DNA from: a virus
DNA length: 50,274 nt
Direction: 5' to 3' (one strand)
Virus record (IMG/VR): IMGVR_UViG_3300046692_000219
Coordinates: 1-50,274 of that record
Positions 1 to 6,599 of this stretch are shown in pieces (position 1 is the stretch's first letter; the number at the start of each line of letters is the position of its first letter). The position numbers and the translations under genes are program-made. The notes below the pieces were generated by a model that ran no database searches, was not told the DNA's origin, and was given only the letters and a program-made list of their open reading frames with translations.

Positions 1-33
1 CGGCAGTGGTCTCCCCCGAGTACTGCCGCTGTA

Positions 34-71
34 GGCCCCGATCGCATCTCCCCCCCGAGCCGATCGGGGCC
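34..71. repeat. Inverted repeat (hairpin) at left edge
   Basis: Arms GGCCCCGATCG (34-44) and CGATCGGGGCC (61-71) are exactly complementary and separated by 16 bases. Two more short hairpins lie nearby (arms at 2-7/22-27, and a GGGCGC-TTC-GCGCCC stem near 126-140). No T-run follows, so terminator function is unproven. I see no gene in 1-256; this is probably host intergenic DNA. Confidence 0.5.
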
Positions 72-256
72 GCCCCATTTCTGCACGCGCTACAGGCCCC
101 CTGTGCGCGAGTCCGACCCGTCGCGGGCGCTTCGCGCCCCTGCGATCAGCTCTCCGGAAAAAGTTGCACAGAGAAGGCATATTTGGGCTGCCCGTCTCGT
201 TAGCATCCGTTGTAGTTGAAAGCGGGACGAAAGAACGATCTTTGACGAAGGATGAA

Positions 257-412
257 ATGACCTGCCGCCGTCTGGTGGCCCGCCCCATGCCCTTTGCCCG
301 AGAAGACGGCTCGATACGAGAGGTGCTGGCGTACGGGTACCCCTGCGGTCAGCCCTCAGTGCCGGGGCATCCCGAGAGGTGTGCGGCTCACGTGCCGCTC
401 GGTACCTCCTAG
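257..412 (+). CDS. Small Cys/His protein, unknown function
   Basis: A 51-residue ORF starting at ATG 257, with a GAAGGA ribosome site 4 bases upstream. The C-terminal half has two cysteines and a histidine (YGYPCG, RCAAHV), which may bind metal. It ends just before a strong hairpin at 419-450. It lies left of the presumed attachment junction, so it is more likely a host gene than a phage gene. I do not recognise the family. An upstream extension of the frame exists but lacks a ribosome site. Confidence 0.4.
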   Translation: MTCRRLVARPMPFAREDGSIREVLAYGYPCGQPSVPGHPERCAAHVPLGTS

Positions 413-418
413 ACAGCA

Positions 419-450
419 CAGCGCCCCCGGCCATGGGCCGGGGGCGTCTG
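419..450. terminator. Bidirectional intrinsic terminator
   Basis: The stem GCGCCCCCGGCC / GGCCGGGGGCGTC has an ATG loop and sits between two convergent small genes (ending at 412 and 461), so it could serve both. Confidence 0.6.
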
Positions 451-460
451 AGTTGCTGGA

Positions 461-646
461 CTACGCGCCGTTCACCTTCACACGCACACTCGCACCGATC
501 CGCCGCGCAGAGGGCAGCGGGCGGTACTCCGAGGGCTGCTCCCGCCTCTGCGGTCGCGGGGCCCCATCGATGGCTCGTAGGGCCTGCTTCCGCTCGGTGT
601 CAGACATGGACGCAAGGACGTCTGCTACGCGCTTCAGCTCGTCCAT
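461..646 (-). CDS. Small basic protein, unknown function
   Basis: A 61-residue ORF whose ATG lies one base after the TGA of the preceding metallo-beta-lactamase-fold gene, so the two are probably translationally coupled. The N-terminal half is predicted helical (KRVADVLASMSDTERKQALR) and the C-terminal half is basic and proline-rich. No family recognised. It lies left of the inferred attL, so it is probably a host gene whose promoter has been cut away by prophage insertion. Confidence 0.45.
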   Translation of the reverse strand: MDELKRVADVLASMSDTERKQALRAIDGAPRPQRREQPSEYRPLPSARRIGASVRVKVNGA

Positions 647-647
647 G

Positions 648-1004
648 TCAGACCTCGCCCACAAGGTCGAGGTCGCCTTCAGATGCTTCCGGTACGGCCT
701 TCGCAGGGATCTCCGGGACGGGCCACTCGTGCTCGACCAGGCCGCCGAGTCCACGCCACCAGGGGGCAGTGGGCAGCTCTCCAGCGGGCTCGAAAGGCTG
801 GCCAGGGATGGGGAGAGCGACGGCCTGACCGACGGCATCGGCAGCGGCCTTCGTCCACTCGCCAGGCTCGGCCCAAGGGTGCATGGACAGGTTGAAGGTG
901 CCCCAGTGGATCGGCATGAGGACACCGCTCGCCTGCTGTCCTTGCAGGTCAAGGTGCGATTGGACGCCCTGAGCAGGGTTCATATGAATGTCAGGCCAGA
1001 AGCC
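648..1004 (-). pseudogene. C-terminal fragment of an MBL-fold metallohydrolase, interrupted at attL
   Basis: The frame contains signatures of the C-terminal part of UlaG/NAPE-PLD-like metallo-beta-lactamase-fold hydrolases: WPDIHMNPAQG, LMPIHWGTFNLSMHPWAEP, and a closing ELPTAPWWR. The IHWGTF histidine belongs to the metal site in that family. Similarity stops upstream of about position 1001; the continuing frame to 1121 (HTQHTPVPG and beyond) no longer looks like the family, and the catalytic HxHxDH part is absent. I infer that the intact gene was split by serine-integrase insertion, with the 5' part expected at attR outside this window. A phage-borne fragment is the alternative. Confidence 0.6.
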
Positions 1005-1020
1005 CGGAACTGGTGTATGT
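1000..1020. other. Inferred attL crossover region
   Basis: This is where similarity to the interrupted metallohydrolase gene ends, about 180-200 bases upstream of the integrase. Serine-integrase att sites normally adjoin the integrase gene and have a two-base core, which cannot be fixed from one junction alone. The location is an inference. Confidence 0.45.
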
Positions 1021-1026
1021 TGCGTG

Positions 1027-1159
1027 TGGTTCTTGGGCCAGATCCACTCGGCCTGTAGAAGACGTGCCCGGCGCACTGCATGTGGATGTAGGTCCAGATC
1101 CACACGTAGTGAGGAGGTCACAGACCGTCACGTGGCGGTGGTCTCGCACCCAAGAACCA
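1027..1159. repeat. 11-bp inverted repeat and 10-bp direct repeats in the att-int interval
   Basis: TGGTTCTTGGG at 1027-1037 is perfectly complementary to CCCAAGAACCA at 1149-1159. Between and beside them CCAGATCCAC occurs at 1038-1047 and again at 1094-1103. The interval has no convincing gene. It may hold integrase arm or recombination-directionality-factor contacts, or control of int. Confidence 0.6.
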
Positions 1160-1163
1160 ACTT

Positions 1164-1180
1164 CCCTCGAAACAACTTTT
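1164..1180 (-). promoter_or_regulatory. Repeated regulatory element, copy 1 (TTGTTT type)
   Basis: CCCTCGAAACAACTTTT on the plus strand, ending 16 bases before the integrase GTG, so a bound protein would cover the int leader. Read on the minus strand there is no -10 box 16-18 bases beyond TTGTTT. It faces against int transcription, like all other copies in the window. Confidence 0.65.
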
Positions 1181-1196
1181 GAGTTAGGTTGGCCAA

Positions 1197-2765
1197 GTGC
1201 AAGAGATCGAGTGGTCCCCCGCTGAGCTGCGGGAACTGGAAGACCTGCGGCAGCGAGAAGCGCTCCTCCCGGCCGATGCTCCGCGTGCGCTTCTCTCCAT
1301 CCGTCTGTCGGTTCTGACCGACGAGACGACCTCCCCCGTCCGGCAGGAACTAGACCTCCGCCGCTTCTCGCTCAACCGCGGATGCCGCATCGCTGGCGTG
1401 GCGAGGGACCTGAACGTGTCGGCGACGAAGGTTCCGCCGTGGAAGCGCCCGGAGCTGGGCGACTGGATCAACAACCGCGCCCCCGAGTTCGACCAGATCC
1501 TCTTCTGGAAGCTGGACCGCTTCGTTCGGCGTATCTCCGACCTGCACCTGATGATCGAGTGGTGCAAGGAGTACAGCAAGATCCTTGCTGCCGATAAGGA
1601 CCCGATCGACCTCGACAGCGCCTACGGCGAAATGATGGTCACGATGATCGCCGGTATGGCGCGCATCGAGGCCGCCAACACTGGCGTCCGCCTGGAATCG
1701 CTCTGGAAGTACGCGCGCACTACGGACCGATGGGTGATCGGCAAGCCGGTCTACGGCTACACGACGGAAGAGACCCCGGAGGGCCGGAAACTCGTCGTCC
1801 ACCCGTTCAACAAGCGGGTCCTGAAGTGGATCTACGCCATGCTCATGCGCGGTCGGTCCATGTACAAGATCACTCAGATAGTGAACCGGGCCGGGGTGCC
1901 GGCCCCCAACGGTGGCAAGTGGTACGCGAGGAACCTGACGTCGATCCTGACTAACCCAGCCTTGAAGGGCCTGCGAGTCATTCGACCGCCCAAGGCGAAG
2001 ACCAAGGAAATCTCCCGGATCGTCTACGGCACGGATGGGCAGCCCATAAGGCTCGCTCCACCGGTCTTCACGGACGAAGAATTTGATCAGATTCAGGAGC
2101 GCCTGAAGGCCAACGCCAAGCACGGCCGGAAGGACTCGAAGGGGAAGAAGCTGTCCCTGTTCCTGGGCGTGATCAAGTGCGGGAACTGCGGTGCCAACAT
2201 GTACAAGCACGTCTCGAAGAGGAAGCGCCCAGATGGCAGCGAAAGGTTGTACCCGAAGCTGCGTTGCTCGTCGTACACCAAGGACCCCTGCGGCGCTCCG
2301 GTCTTTGATCCGGAGGAGATGTACGGCGCACTCGCCGATACGGTCCTTGATCAGTTGGGCGACTTCGAAGTGGTCCACCGTGAGTACGCCCGAGGTGCCG
2401 AGAACCTGGCCCGCGTCAACGAGCTACAGGCGTCGATCAAGCACTACATGGATGGGCTCGCCCCTGGCGGTTCCTTCGCGGTGGGTGGCTTCATCCAGAA
2501 GCAGGCCCAGGAAGCCCTACAGAAGTTGGGTGCCGAACTGGAAACCATCGACCCTGAGACGACTCAGGACAGGTGGCACTACAAGACGATGGGTGTCACC
2601 TACCGGGAGCACTGGTCGAAGGTGGGTACGGACCAGATGGAGAAGGACTTGGTCCGAGGCGGTATCACGTTCCTGGTGTATCGCGATCACTGTGACCTGC
2701 TCATCCCTGATGACGTGAAACAGCGATTGGTCGTCAAGGACGACTACTTCAAGAAGAAGCTGTAA
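1197..2765 (+). CDS. int: Large serine integrase
   Basis: A 522-residue site-specific recombinase that would integrate the phage by attP x attB recombination and excise it with a directionality factor. The N-terminal resolvase domain (about 30-170) carries SIRLSVLTDETTSPVRQ, with R36, catalytic S38 and R49 in the RxS...RQ pattern. The recombinase domain follows (about 180-290). A zinc ribbon has CGNC near 328-331 and CSSYTKDPC near 356-364. A helical, coiled-coil-like segment follows (about 390-450). The start is GTG with a weak AGG-type ribosome site, just after a copy of the repeated element. The length is normal for the family. Monocistronic, followed by a strong terminator. Confidence 0.95.
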   Translation: MQEIEWSPAELRELEDLRQREALLPADAPRALLSIRLSVLTDETTSPVRQELDLRRFSLNRGCRIAGVARDLNVSATKVPPWKRPELGDWINNRAPEFDQILFWKLDRFVRRISDLHLMIEWCKEYSKILAADKDPIDLDSAYGEMMVTMIAGMARIEAANTGVRLESLWKYARTTDRWVIGKPVYGYTTEETPEGRKLVVHPFNKRVLKWIYAMLMRGRSMYKITQIVNRAGVPAPNGGKWYARNLTSILTNPALKGLRVIRPPKAKTKEISRIVYGTDGQPIRLAPPVFTDEEFDQIQERLKANAKHGRKDSKGKKLSLFLGVIKCGNCGANMYKHVSKRKRPDGSERLYPKLRCSSYTKDPCGAPVFDPEEMYGALADTVLDQLGDFEVVHREYARGAENLARVNELQASIKHYMDGLAPGGSFAVGGFIQKQAQEALQKLGAELETIDPETTQDRWHYKTMGVTYREHWSKVGTDQMEKDLVRGGITFLVYRDHCDLLIPDDVKQRLVVKDDYFKKKL

Positions 2766-2772
2766 CGACGAT

Positions 2773-2800
2773 GGGCCCCGCCTCACGGCGGGGCCCTTCT
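2773..2800. terminator. Bidirectional terminator between int and the early operon
   Basis: GGGCCCCGCC (2773-2782), a TCAC loop, then GGCGGGGCCC (2787-2796), followed by TTCTCGTTT. It ends int and, on the other strand, probably the long leftward early operon whose last gene stops at 2804. Confidence 0.85.
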
Positions 2801-2803
2801 CGT

Positions 2804-2902
2804 TTAGCGCTCTACGACCTTGACCAACTCACGGTCGCCGGTCGGGCTGACCTTGTAGACGTACACCTTCACTGGAACCCCTCGAAGCAACTTATTGGTC
2901 AT
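2804..2902 (-). CDS. 32-residue protein at the end of the early operon
   Basis: ATG at 2902 overlaps the TGA of the dCMP deaminase gene in an ATGA junction, and the frame closes with TAA at 2804. The product begins MTNKLLRG and has a short beta-strand-like middle (VKVYVYKVS). Codons 2-8 are formed by a copy of the repeated regulatory element, so the site lies inside the gene. No family recognised. Coupling, and its position between gene and terminator, support it being real. Confidence 0.5.
   Translation of the reverse strand: MTNKLLRGVPVKVYVYKVSPTGDRELVKVVER
2878..2898 (-). promoter_or_regulatory. Repeated regulatory element, copy 2 (TTGCTT type, intragenic)
   Basis: Begins CCCCTCGAAGCAACTTATTG on the plus strand. 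It lies inside the 32-residue ORF at the very end of the early operon. Minus-strand TTGCTT is followed only by a poor -10 (GTGTAC region), so a promoter role is doubtful. A roadblock or repressor site is possible. Confidence 0.6.
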
Positions 2903-3324
2903 GAATGAATGAACTGGGGCGGCGTCCCGTACCAGCCCGCCGAGTCACCGGAGTCCCACACCACGCGTGTGATGCCCACACCGGTGATCAGCTTCGAGCA
3001 GTCGCCACAGGGCTTGAACGTGACGTACAGCGTGGCTCCGGGCCTGTCCTCGGGACGGCTCCAGAGGATCGCGTTCCATTCGGCGTGGTACTCGATGCAG
3101 CCTTCGTACGAGGACCCGGCTGGGGCGTCTCCAGCGCAGCGTTCACACTCCCCCGCCAGGCAGCTCTTACCGCCTGGCGCTGAGCCGTTGTAGCCGGTGC
3201 TGACGATGCGATGGTCACGGCTCACCAGGACGGCACCCACCTGCTTCCGCAGGCAGTCACCGCGGGCCGCCACAGCCTTCGCGATGCCGAGGAAGTACGC
3301 ATCCCAGTCAGGCCGCTTTATCAA
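2899..3324 (-). CDS. Deoxycytidylate deaminase (dCMP deaminase)
   Basis: A 141-residue zinc enzyme converting dCMP to dUMP, the substrate for the ThyX encoded upstream in the same operon. The active-site motif is YHAEWNAI (zinc-binding His and proton-shuttle Glu), and PCGDC supplies the two zinc cysteines. A second cysteine group (CLAGECERC) matches the extra zinc site of phage-type dCMP deaminases. The length is typical. Its ATG lies inside the end of the gene before it (17-base overlap), and its stop overlaps the next start. Together with ThyX and the reductase it would raise dTTP during lytic replication. Confidence 0.92.
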   Translation of the reverse strand: MIKRPDWDAYFLGIAKAVAARGDCLRKQVGAVLVSRDHRIVSTGYNGSAPGGKSCLAGECERCAGDAPAGSSYEGCIEYHAEWNAILWSRPEDRPGATLYVTFKPCGDCSKLITGVGITRVVWDSGDSAGWYGTPPQFIHS

Positions 3325-3487
3325 GAGGCTCCCCCGTCATCGGGTGCACTTCGAAGACCTCGATGTTCGAGGCTTCCGCCTCTTCCAGCAGCCTCACTCG
3401 TGTCTGTGCGGCCCCTACGTCGTAGCTGCACACGGAGGTGATGTCTCGGCCCGTGTCGTCGGTCCAACGGACCTTGTACGACCTCAC
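3308..3487 (-). CDS. 59-residue protein of unknown function
   Basis: The start is GTG 3487, overlapping the TGA of the lipoprotein gene (GTGA junction). The product begins with a strand-rich piece (RSYKVRWTDDTGRD), followed by a helix (VRLLEEAEASNIEVFEV). No known domain seen. Its 3' end overlaps the deaminase start, so its translation is coupled to that of the deaminase. Confidence 0.65.
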   Translation of the reverse strand: MRSYKVRWTDDTGRDITSVCSYDVGAAQTRVRLLEEAEASNIEVFEVHPMTGEPLDKAA

Positions 3488-3678
3488 TTCGTCGGCTCCT
3501 CGTACTTGTCGCAGGTGTCCACGGGCATCCACGTGATGTAAGGCTGCCCCTGGGCGTTGACCATGGTTATGGGCATGAGGTCGGTGTGCGACTGGAGGCA
3601 CTTCCGGTCGTCCGTCTCACACCCCGTGAGGGCCATCACCGTGAAGGTGATGACCGCTGCAAGGGCGAGGTACCTCAC
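3484..3678 (-). CDS. Predicted small lipoprotein
   Basis: 64 residues starting GTG (GTGA overlap with the preceding gene). It has a short N-region, a hydrophobic stretch (YLALAAVITFTVMA) and the lipobox LTGC, so it should be lipidated at C20 and anchored outside the membrane. The mature part has two further cysteines and no recognised domain. Phage lipoproteins sometimes block superinfection, but that is only a possibility here. Its place inside an early operon of DNA-metabolism genes is unusual. Confidence 0.7.
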   Translation of the reverse strand: MRYLALAAVITFTVMALTGCETDDRKCLQSHTDLMPITMVNAQGQPYITWMPVDTCDKYEEPTK

Positions 3679-3944
3679 TCGTCGCCCCCGTCCACGTCGG
3701 AGTGCGGGCCGCCCTCAACCACGATCGGCGGGTGCATCTCGCGGTCCCAGTACTCGGCGGCGAACGCCTTCGCCAGATCGGACGGCACCCCTTCGGCGAC
3801 TGCGCTGCGGTAGACCAGGCCGGCGACCCCCGCCACGTTCACAGCCACGGAGGCCCGCTTTTCCATCAGAGCCTCATTGAACTGGCTCTCCAGGTCGTTG
3901 AAGAAGGACTGGAAGGGGTTGCCGTTCGTCTCGTTCTCGTTCAT
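3675..3944 (-). CDS. 89-residue protein of unknown function
   Basis: ATG 3944 is preferred over ATG 3950. It overlaps the upstream TGA as ATGA and lies 6 bases from a GGAGAG ribosome site. The product has an acidic Asn-rich start, an amphipathic helix (FQSFFNDLESQFNEALMEKR) and an acidic tail (DVDGGDE). Alternation of helix and alanine/valine-rich sequence suggests a small helical protein. No family recognised. Confidence 0.65.
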   Translation of the reverse strand: MNENETNGNPFQSFFNDLESQFNEALMEKRASVAVNVAGVAGLVYRSAVAEGVPSDLAKAFAAEYWDREMHPPIVVEGGPHSDVDGGDE

Positions 3945-4063
3945 TCGCATCTCTCCGCGTCGTTGTCCTCTGCGCATTCAGCACACAGGCCGGTTTCTAC
4001 GTCGTTCAGGTCGAAAAGCCCTACGGACTCATGGTTTTGGCACCATTCGCAGTCCTCGGTCAC
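3941..4063 (-). CDS. Small zinc-ribbon protein (start uncertain)
   Basis: Two CxxC pairs (CEWC and CAEC) spaced about 20 residues apart indicate a zinc ribbon. The stop overlaps the next start (ATGA). The start is unclear: GTG 4063 is conventional, but the only strong ribosome site, AGGAGG at 4086-4091 over the polymerase stop codon, lies 4 bases from an in-frame CTG at 4081, which would give a 46-residue product. No function can be assigned. Confidence 0.55.
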   Translation of the reverse strand: MTEDCEWCQNHESVGLFDLNDVETGLCAECAEDNDAERCE

Positions 4064-4089
4064 CTCGAAGTCGTCGTACAGTCGTCCTC

Positions 4090-5913
4090 CTAGTGCTTGC
4101 TGTCTTCCAGTTCCAGGACGGAACCCCAAGAACGTTCACCGATCTCGCCATCCGCAGGGACCATGAGGCCCTTGAAGACGAACTCCATGATTCGGGCCGC
4201 CCTCTCGGTCAGTTCCTTCGCCTTGTCCTTCGGGAAGGAGAAGACAATCTCGTCGTGGATCGGCAGCCGCATGTACGGCGTGAATCCCGCTCGGTCCAGT
4301 TCGATAAGGGCTCGGGCCGTGATGTCCCGTGCCGAACTTTGGATGTAGTAGTTGAGGGCCGCATAGGCACGGTCGCGGTCGACAGGGAGACGCCGGCCGG
4401 TCGCGGTGTAGACGTAACCGGTACGCCGCGCTTCCTTCTGTAGCTTCTCCGAGAAAGCCTTGACTCCGACGTACGTGTCCCAGAACGCCTTAACTGCCCG
4501 CTTGGCGTCGGACTCCTCAATGCCCCACTGAGAAGAGACAGCACCCCAGCCACCACCGAAACAGACGGTGAAGTTGGTTCCCTTACCCGCCTTTCGCTTG
4601 GGATGCTTGTCAGCTCCCTCGGGCATGGGCCCGAATGCAGCGATGGCAGTCAGGTTGTGCAGGTCTTCGTCTCGGCGGAATGCGTCGAGCATCACCGGAT
4701 CACCGGAGGCCGCAGCCATTACGCGCAGTTCCATGTTTCCGAAGTCGATCGACGCGGAGACGTGGCCTTCCTCCGCAAGGAAGCAATGCCGCACGTAGCC
4801 GTCCCCTGCGGGGAACGTCTGTGCCGGGATGGAGCCGGTAATACTCATCCTCGCCGTTCGGGCTTGGATTGAATTGATACTGGCCCGCACCCGACCCTGG
4901 CTATCCCGGCCGTTAAGGGCGTTCTCGAACCATGTCTTTCTCCACTTCTGCGCCTTGGTGGCCTTCTTGACTGCTTCGGCAAGCGGGTGATCGATGGAGT
5001 CGAGCACTTCGGCGTCCATCGCAAGGTTGCCCTTGGCGGTCCGCTTCTTCAGCTTGAAGCCGAGCTTCTGGAAAGCGGCTACGAGCTGCTGATTGGAGTT
5101 GACGTTCTCAACCCACTGCTTAGCGAACTCGACCCACTTGATTTCCTCTGCCTTCAACTCGGCGACACGCCTTGTGGCGTACGCCTCGTCAACCAGGTAT
5201 CCGGTACGCTCCAGCTTCGCCGTAACGTGGGCCAGGCGGTGTTCCCAGCCGATCAGGCCCCGCTTCTTTGAGCGGGCCGGCACCATGGCGTAGAGGATGT
5301 GGAAGAGCCGGAAGGCGATCACCGGGTCCATACCCGCATACAGAAGGAATTCGAGGTCGAACGTCTTGACGATCGGCCAAATGTCTTCCTTCTTGACCTT
5401 GTACCGCTTGGCTATCTCCCGCATCGAACCCTTGACCTCTTCGGCCAACTTGAGGTCGATGTAGTGCTTCGTCAGCTCTTCGAGTTTGAGGCCGGGACCG
5501 CCTTCCTTGACGGCCCGAGGGTCGACCAGGTGGGCGAGGATCTTGGTGTCGAGCAGCTTGGGCGCGATCTCTTCCAGGGGGATGCCGAGGCAGGCTTCGA
5601 ACACGTGCTGATCGAAGGTGCCGTTGTGGGCTATGAGCACCTTCGCCCTGCGTACGGCCCAGATGGCAGCCGCTACGAACTCGGGGTTGTACTCGACGGG
5701 GAGCACCCAGGATTCGTGTGCGTTGCCGAACTGGACGTGTCGCACGCGGAAGCCTCGGTCGGCATCCCACCAGTTGAGGCCCGTGGTTTCCGTGTCCCAT
5801 CCGAGGGCGGGATTGGCTTCCACGAAGTCGATGAAGCGGTCAAGGTCCCAAGGCGTCTCGCAGACATTGATCTGTACTGTCTGACGCTTGATCGTGTAGG
5901 AGAGTTTGAGCAT
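4090..5913 (-). CDS. Family A DNA polymerase (Pol I type) with 3'-5' exonuclease
   Basis: A 607-residue replicative polymerase. The proofreading domain shows DTETTGL (D40, E42), HNGTFDQ (N97, D101) and YAGMD (Y192, D196). The polymerase domain shows motif A SIDFGNMELR (D390, E395), motif B RKAGKGTNFTVCFG (R440, K444, F448) and motif C PIHDEIVF (H553, D554, E555). The 5'-3' exonuclease domain of bacterial Pol I is absent, as in many actinophage enzymes. F452 occupies the usual motif B tyrosine position. Motif A has G and N where SQ is typical. It lies in the early operon; its stop codon overlaps the ribosome site of the next gene. Confidence 0.95.
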   Translation of the reverse strand: MLKLSYTIKRQTVQINVCETPWDLDRFIDFVEANPALGWDTETTGLNWWDADRGFRVRHVQFGNAHESWVLPVEYNPEFVAAAIWAVRRAKVLIAHNGTFDQHVFEACLGIPLEEIAPKLLDTKILAHLVDPRAVKEGGPGLKLEELTKHYIDLKLAEEVKGSMREIAKRYKVKKEDIWPIVKTFDLEFLLYAGMDPVIAFRLFHILYAMVPARSKKRGLIGWEHRLAHVTAKLERTGYLVDEAYATRRVAELKAEEIKWVEFAKQWVENVNSNQQLVAAFQKLGFKLKKRTAKGNLAMDAEVLDSIDHPLAEAVKKATKAQKWRKTWFENALNGRDSQGRVRASINSIQARTARMSITGSIPAQTFPAGDGYVRHCFLAEEGHVSASIDFGNMELRVMAAASGDPVMLDAFRRDEDLHNLTAIAAFGPMPEGADKHPKRKAGKGTNFTVCFGGGWGAVSSQWGIEESDAKRAVKAFWDTYVGVKAFSEKLQKEARRTGYVYTATGRRLPVDRDRAYAALNYYIQSSARDITARALIELDRAGFTPYMRLPIHDEIVFSFPKDKAKELTERAARIMEFVFKGLMVPADGEIGERSWGSVLELEDSKH

Positions 5914-5929
5914 CGGGACCTTTCCGCCT

Positions 5930-6016
5930 CTACAGGCGCAGCGTCATGAGTACGTAGGTGAGGACCGAACCGGCAGAGATGCCGAGAATGAACGAGATGA
6001 AAGCCGTAGCGGCCAT
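5930..6016 (-). CDS. 28-residue single-span membrane peptide
   Basis: ATG 6016 overlaps the preceding TGA in a TGATG junction. Nearly the whole product is hydrophobic (FISFILGISAGSVLTYVLM), ending in a basic residue, so it should be a single transmembrane span. Overlap coupling and lack of other coding potential support it. It closely resembles in size and position another 28-residue membrane peptide at 6406-6492. Function unknown. Confidence 0.55.
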   Translation of the reverse strand: MAATAFISFILGISAGSVLTYVLMTLRL

Positions 6017-6225
6017 CAGTCCCCCGTGTGGAATTCGAGGGCCGCGGAAAGGTCGAAGTAGAGCGTTGCGGCGGCCCCGAGGCTGATGTGGACCTGTTCC
6101 GTGCTGGAGTAGCCATCAGCACGGAATGTCGCCGATAGGGTGATGGTTTCCTGGCCCTTGCTGTTCACAGTGGGCCGCGCGCCGGCCTCCTCGAACAGGA
6201 CTGCTCGGTTGCGCTCAAGAGCCAT
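6016..6225 (-). CDS. 69-residue protein of unknown function
   Basis: Starts at ATG 6225 with a GAGGTGG ribosome site and overlaps the 3' end of the preceding gene by 11 bases. The product reads as beta-strand rich (ETITLSATFRADGY, TEQVHISLGAAATLYFDL) with an acidic C-terminus. No recognised family or catalytic motif. Confidence 0.65.
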   Translation of the reverse strand: MALERNRAVLFEEAGARPTVNSKGQETITLSATFRADGYSSTEQVHISLGAAATLYFDLSAALEFHTGD

Positions 6226-6406
6226 TGGAAACCACCTCGTACGTCACGGAAACGAGGTCGTCTTCGTAGGCGTCGGGGTAGTCGAGCCAGTTGTTCACGT
6301 CCTCGTCCAACTTGGCCATGGCCTCGATGGAATGGGCGTGCTCTCCGTAGTGCTCGGCGTCAGGCTCGTACTCGAAGACGACGGTCACGCGGATGATGTC
6401 TGCCAT
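6215..6406 (-). CDS. 63-residue acidic protein of unknown function
   Basis: ATG 6406 overlaps the TAA of the preceding membrane-peptide gene (TAATG) and has a GGAGTG ribosome site. The product starts with a beta strand (IIRVTVVFEYEPD), then an acidic helix with aromatic residues (NNWLDYPDAYEDDLVSV). Strong acidity could suggest DNA mimicry, but nothing specific supports that. Confidence 0.65.
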   Translation of the reverse strand: MADIIRVTVVFEYEPDAEHYGEHAHSIEAMAKLDEDVNNWLDYPDAYEDDLVSVTYEVVSNGS

Positions 6407-6492
6407 TACTTCACTCCAAAGGAACGGATGATGATGCGGGCGATGAGGTAGCCGACTACGAATCCGGCAGCGTGCTGTAGGAAGTCGCTCAC
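6406..6492 (-). CDS. 28-residue membrane peptide
   Basis: GTG 6492 overlaps the previous TGA (GTGA), and the TAA overlaps the next ATG (TAATG). The sequence has a short polar head (SDFLQH), a hydrophobic span (AAGFVVGYLIARIII) and a basic tail, as expected of a single-pass inner-membrane peptide. It is the second such 28-residue peptide in this operon. No function known. Confidence 0.55.
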   Translation of the reverse strand: MSDFLQHAAGFVVGYLIARIIIRSFGVK

Positions 6493-6599
6493 TTCTGCAT
6501 GTTCTTTCGGGCCGCACGGAGAAGGGCGCTGAGCAGTAGGCCGGCCCCTACGACCAGGCCCACGAGAAAGACGGAGAACAGATCCGCGGAGTCATACAT
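6489..6599 (-). CDS. 36-residue membrane peptide
   Basis: The start is ATG 6599 (MYDSADLF), overlapping the end of the upstream zinc protein gene by 8 bases. The central span FSVFLVGLVVGAGLLLSALL is a clear transmembrane helix followed by a basic cytoplasmic-type tail (RAARK). It is the third consecutive very small membrane or acidic product. A role in the cell envelope or superinfection control is possible but unsupported. Confidence 0.6.
   Translation of the reverse strand: MYDSADLFSVFLVGLVVGAGLLLSALLRAARKNMQK

Noticed and set aside
158-167. AAAAAGTTGC at the left end as a reverse-oriented copy of the regulatory element
   Set aside because: Only about nine bases match and the CCCTCGA half is missing; it also lies in presumed host DNA.
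164-412. Longer 82-codon version of the first small ORF
   Set aside because: The upstream part has no ribosome site and unlikely codon use; ATG 257 has one.
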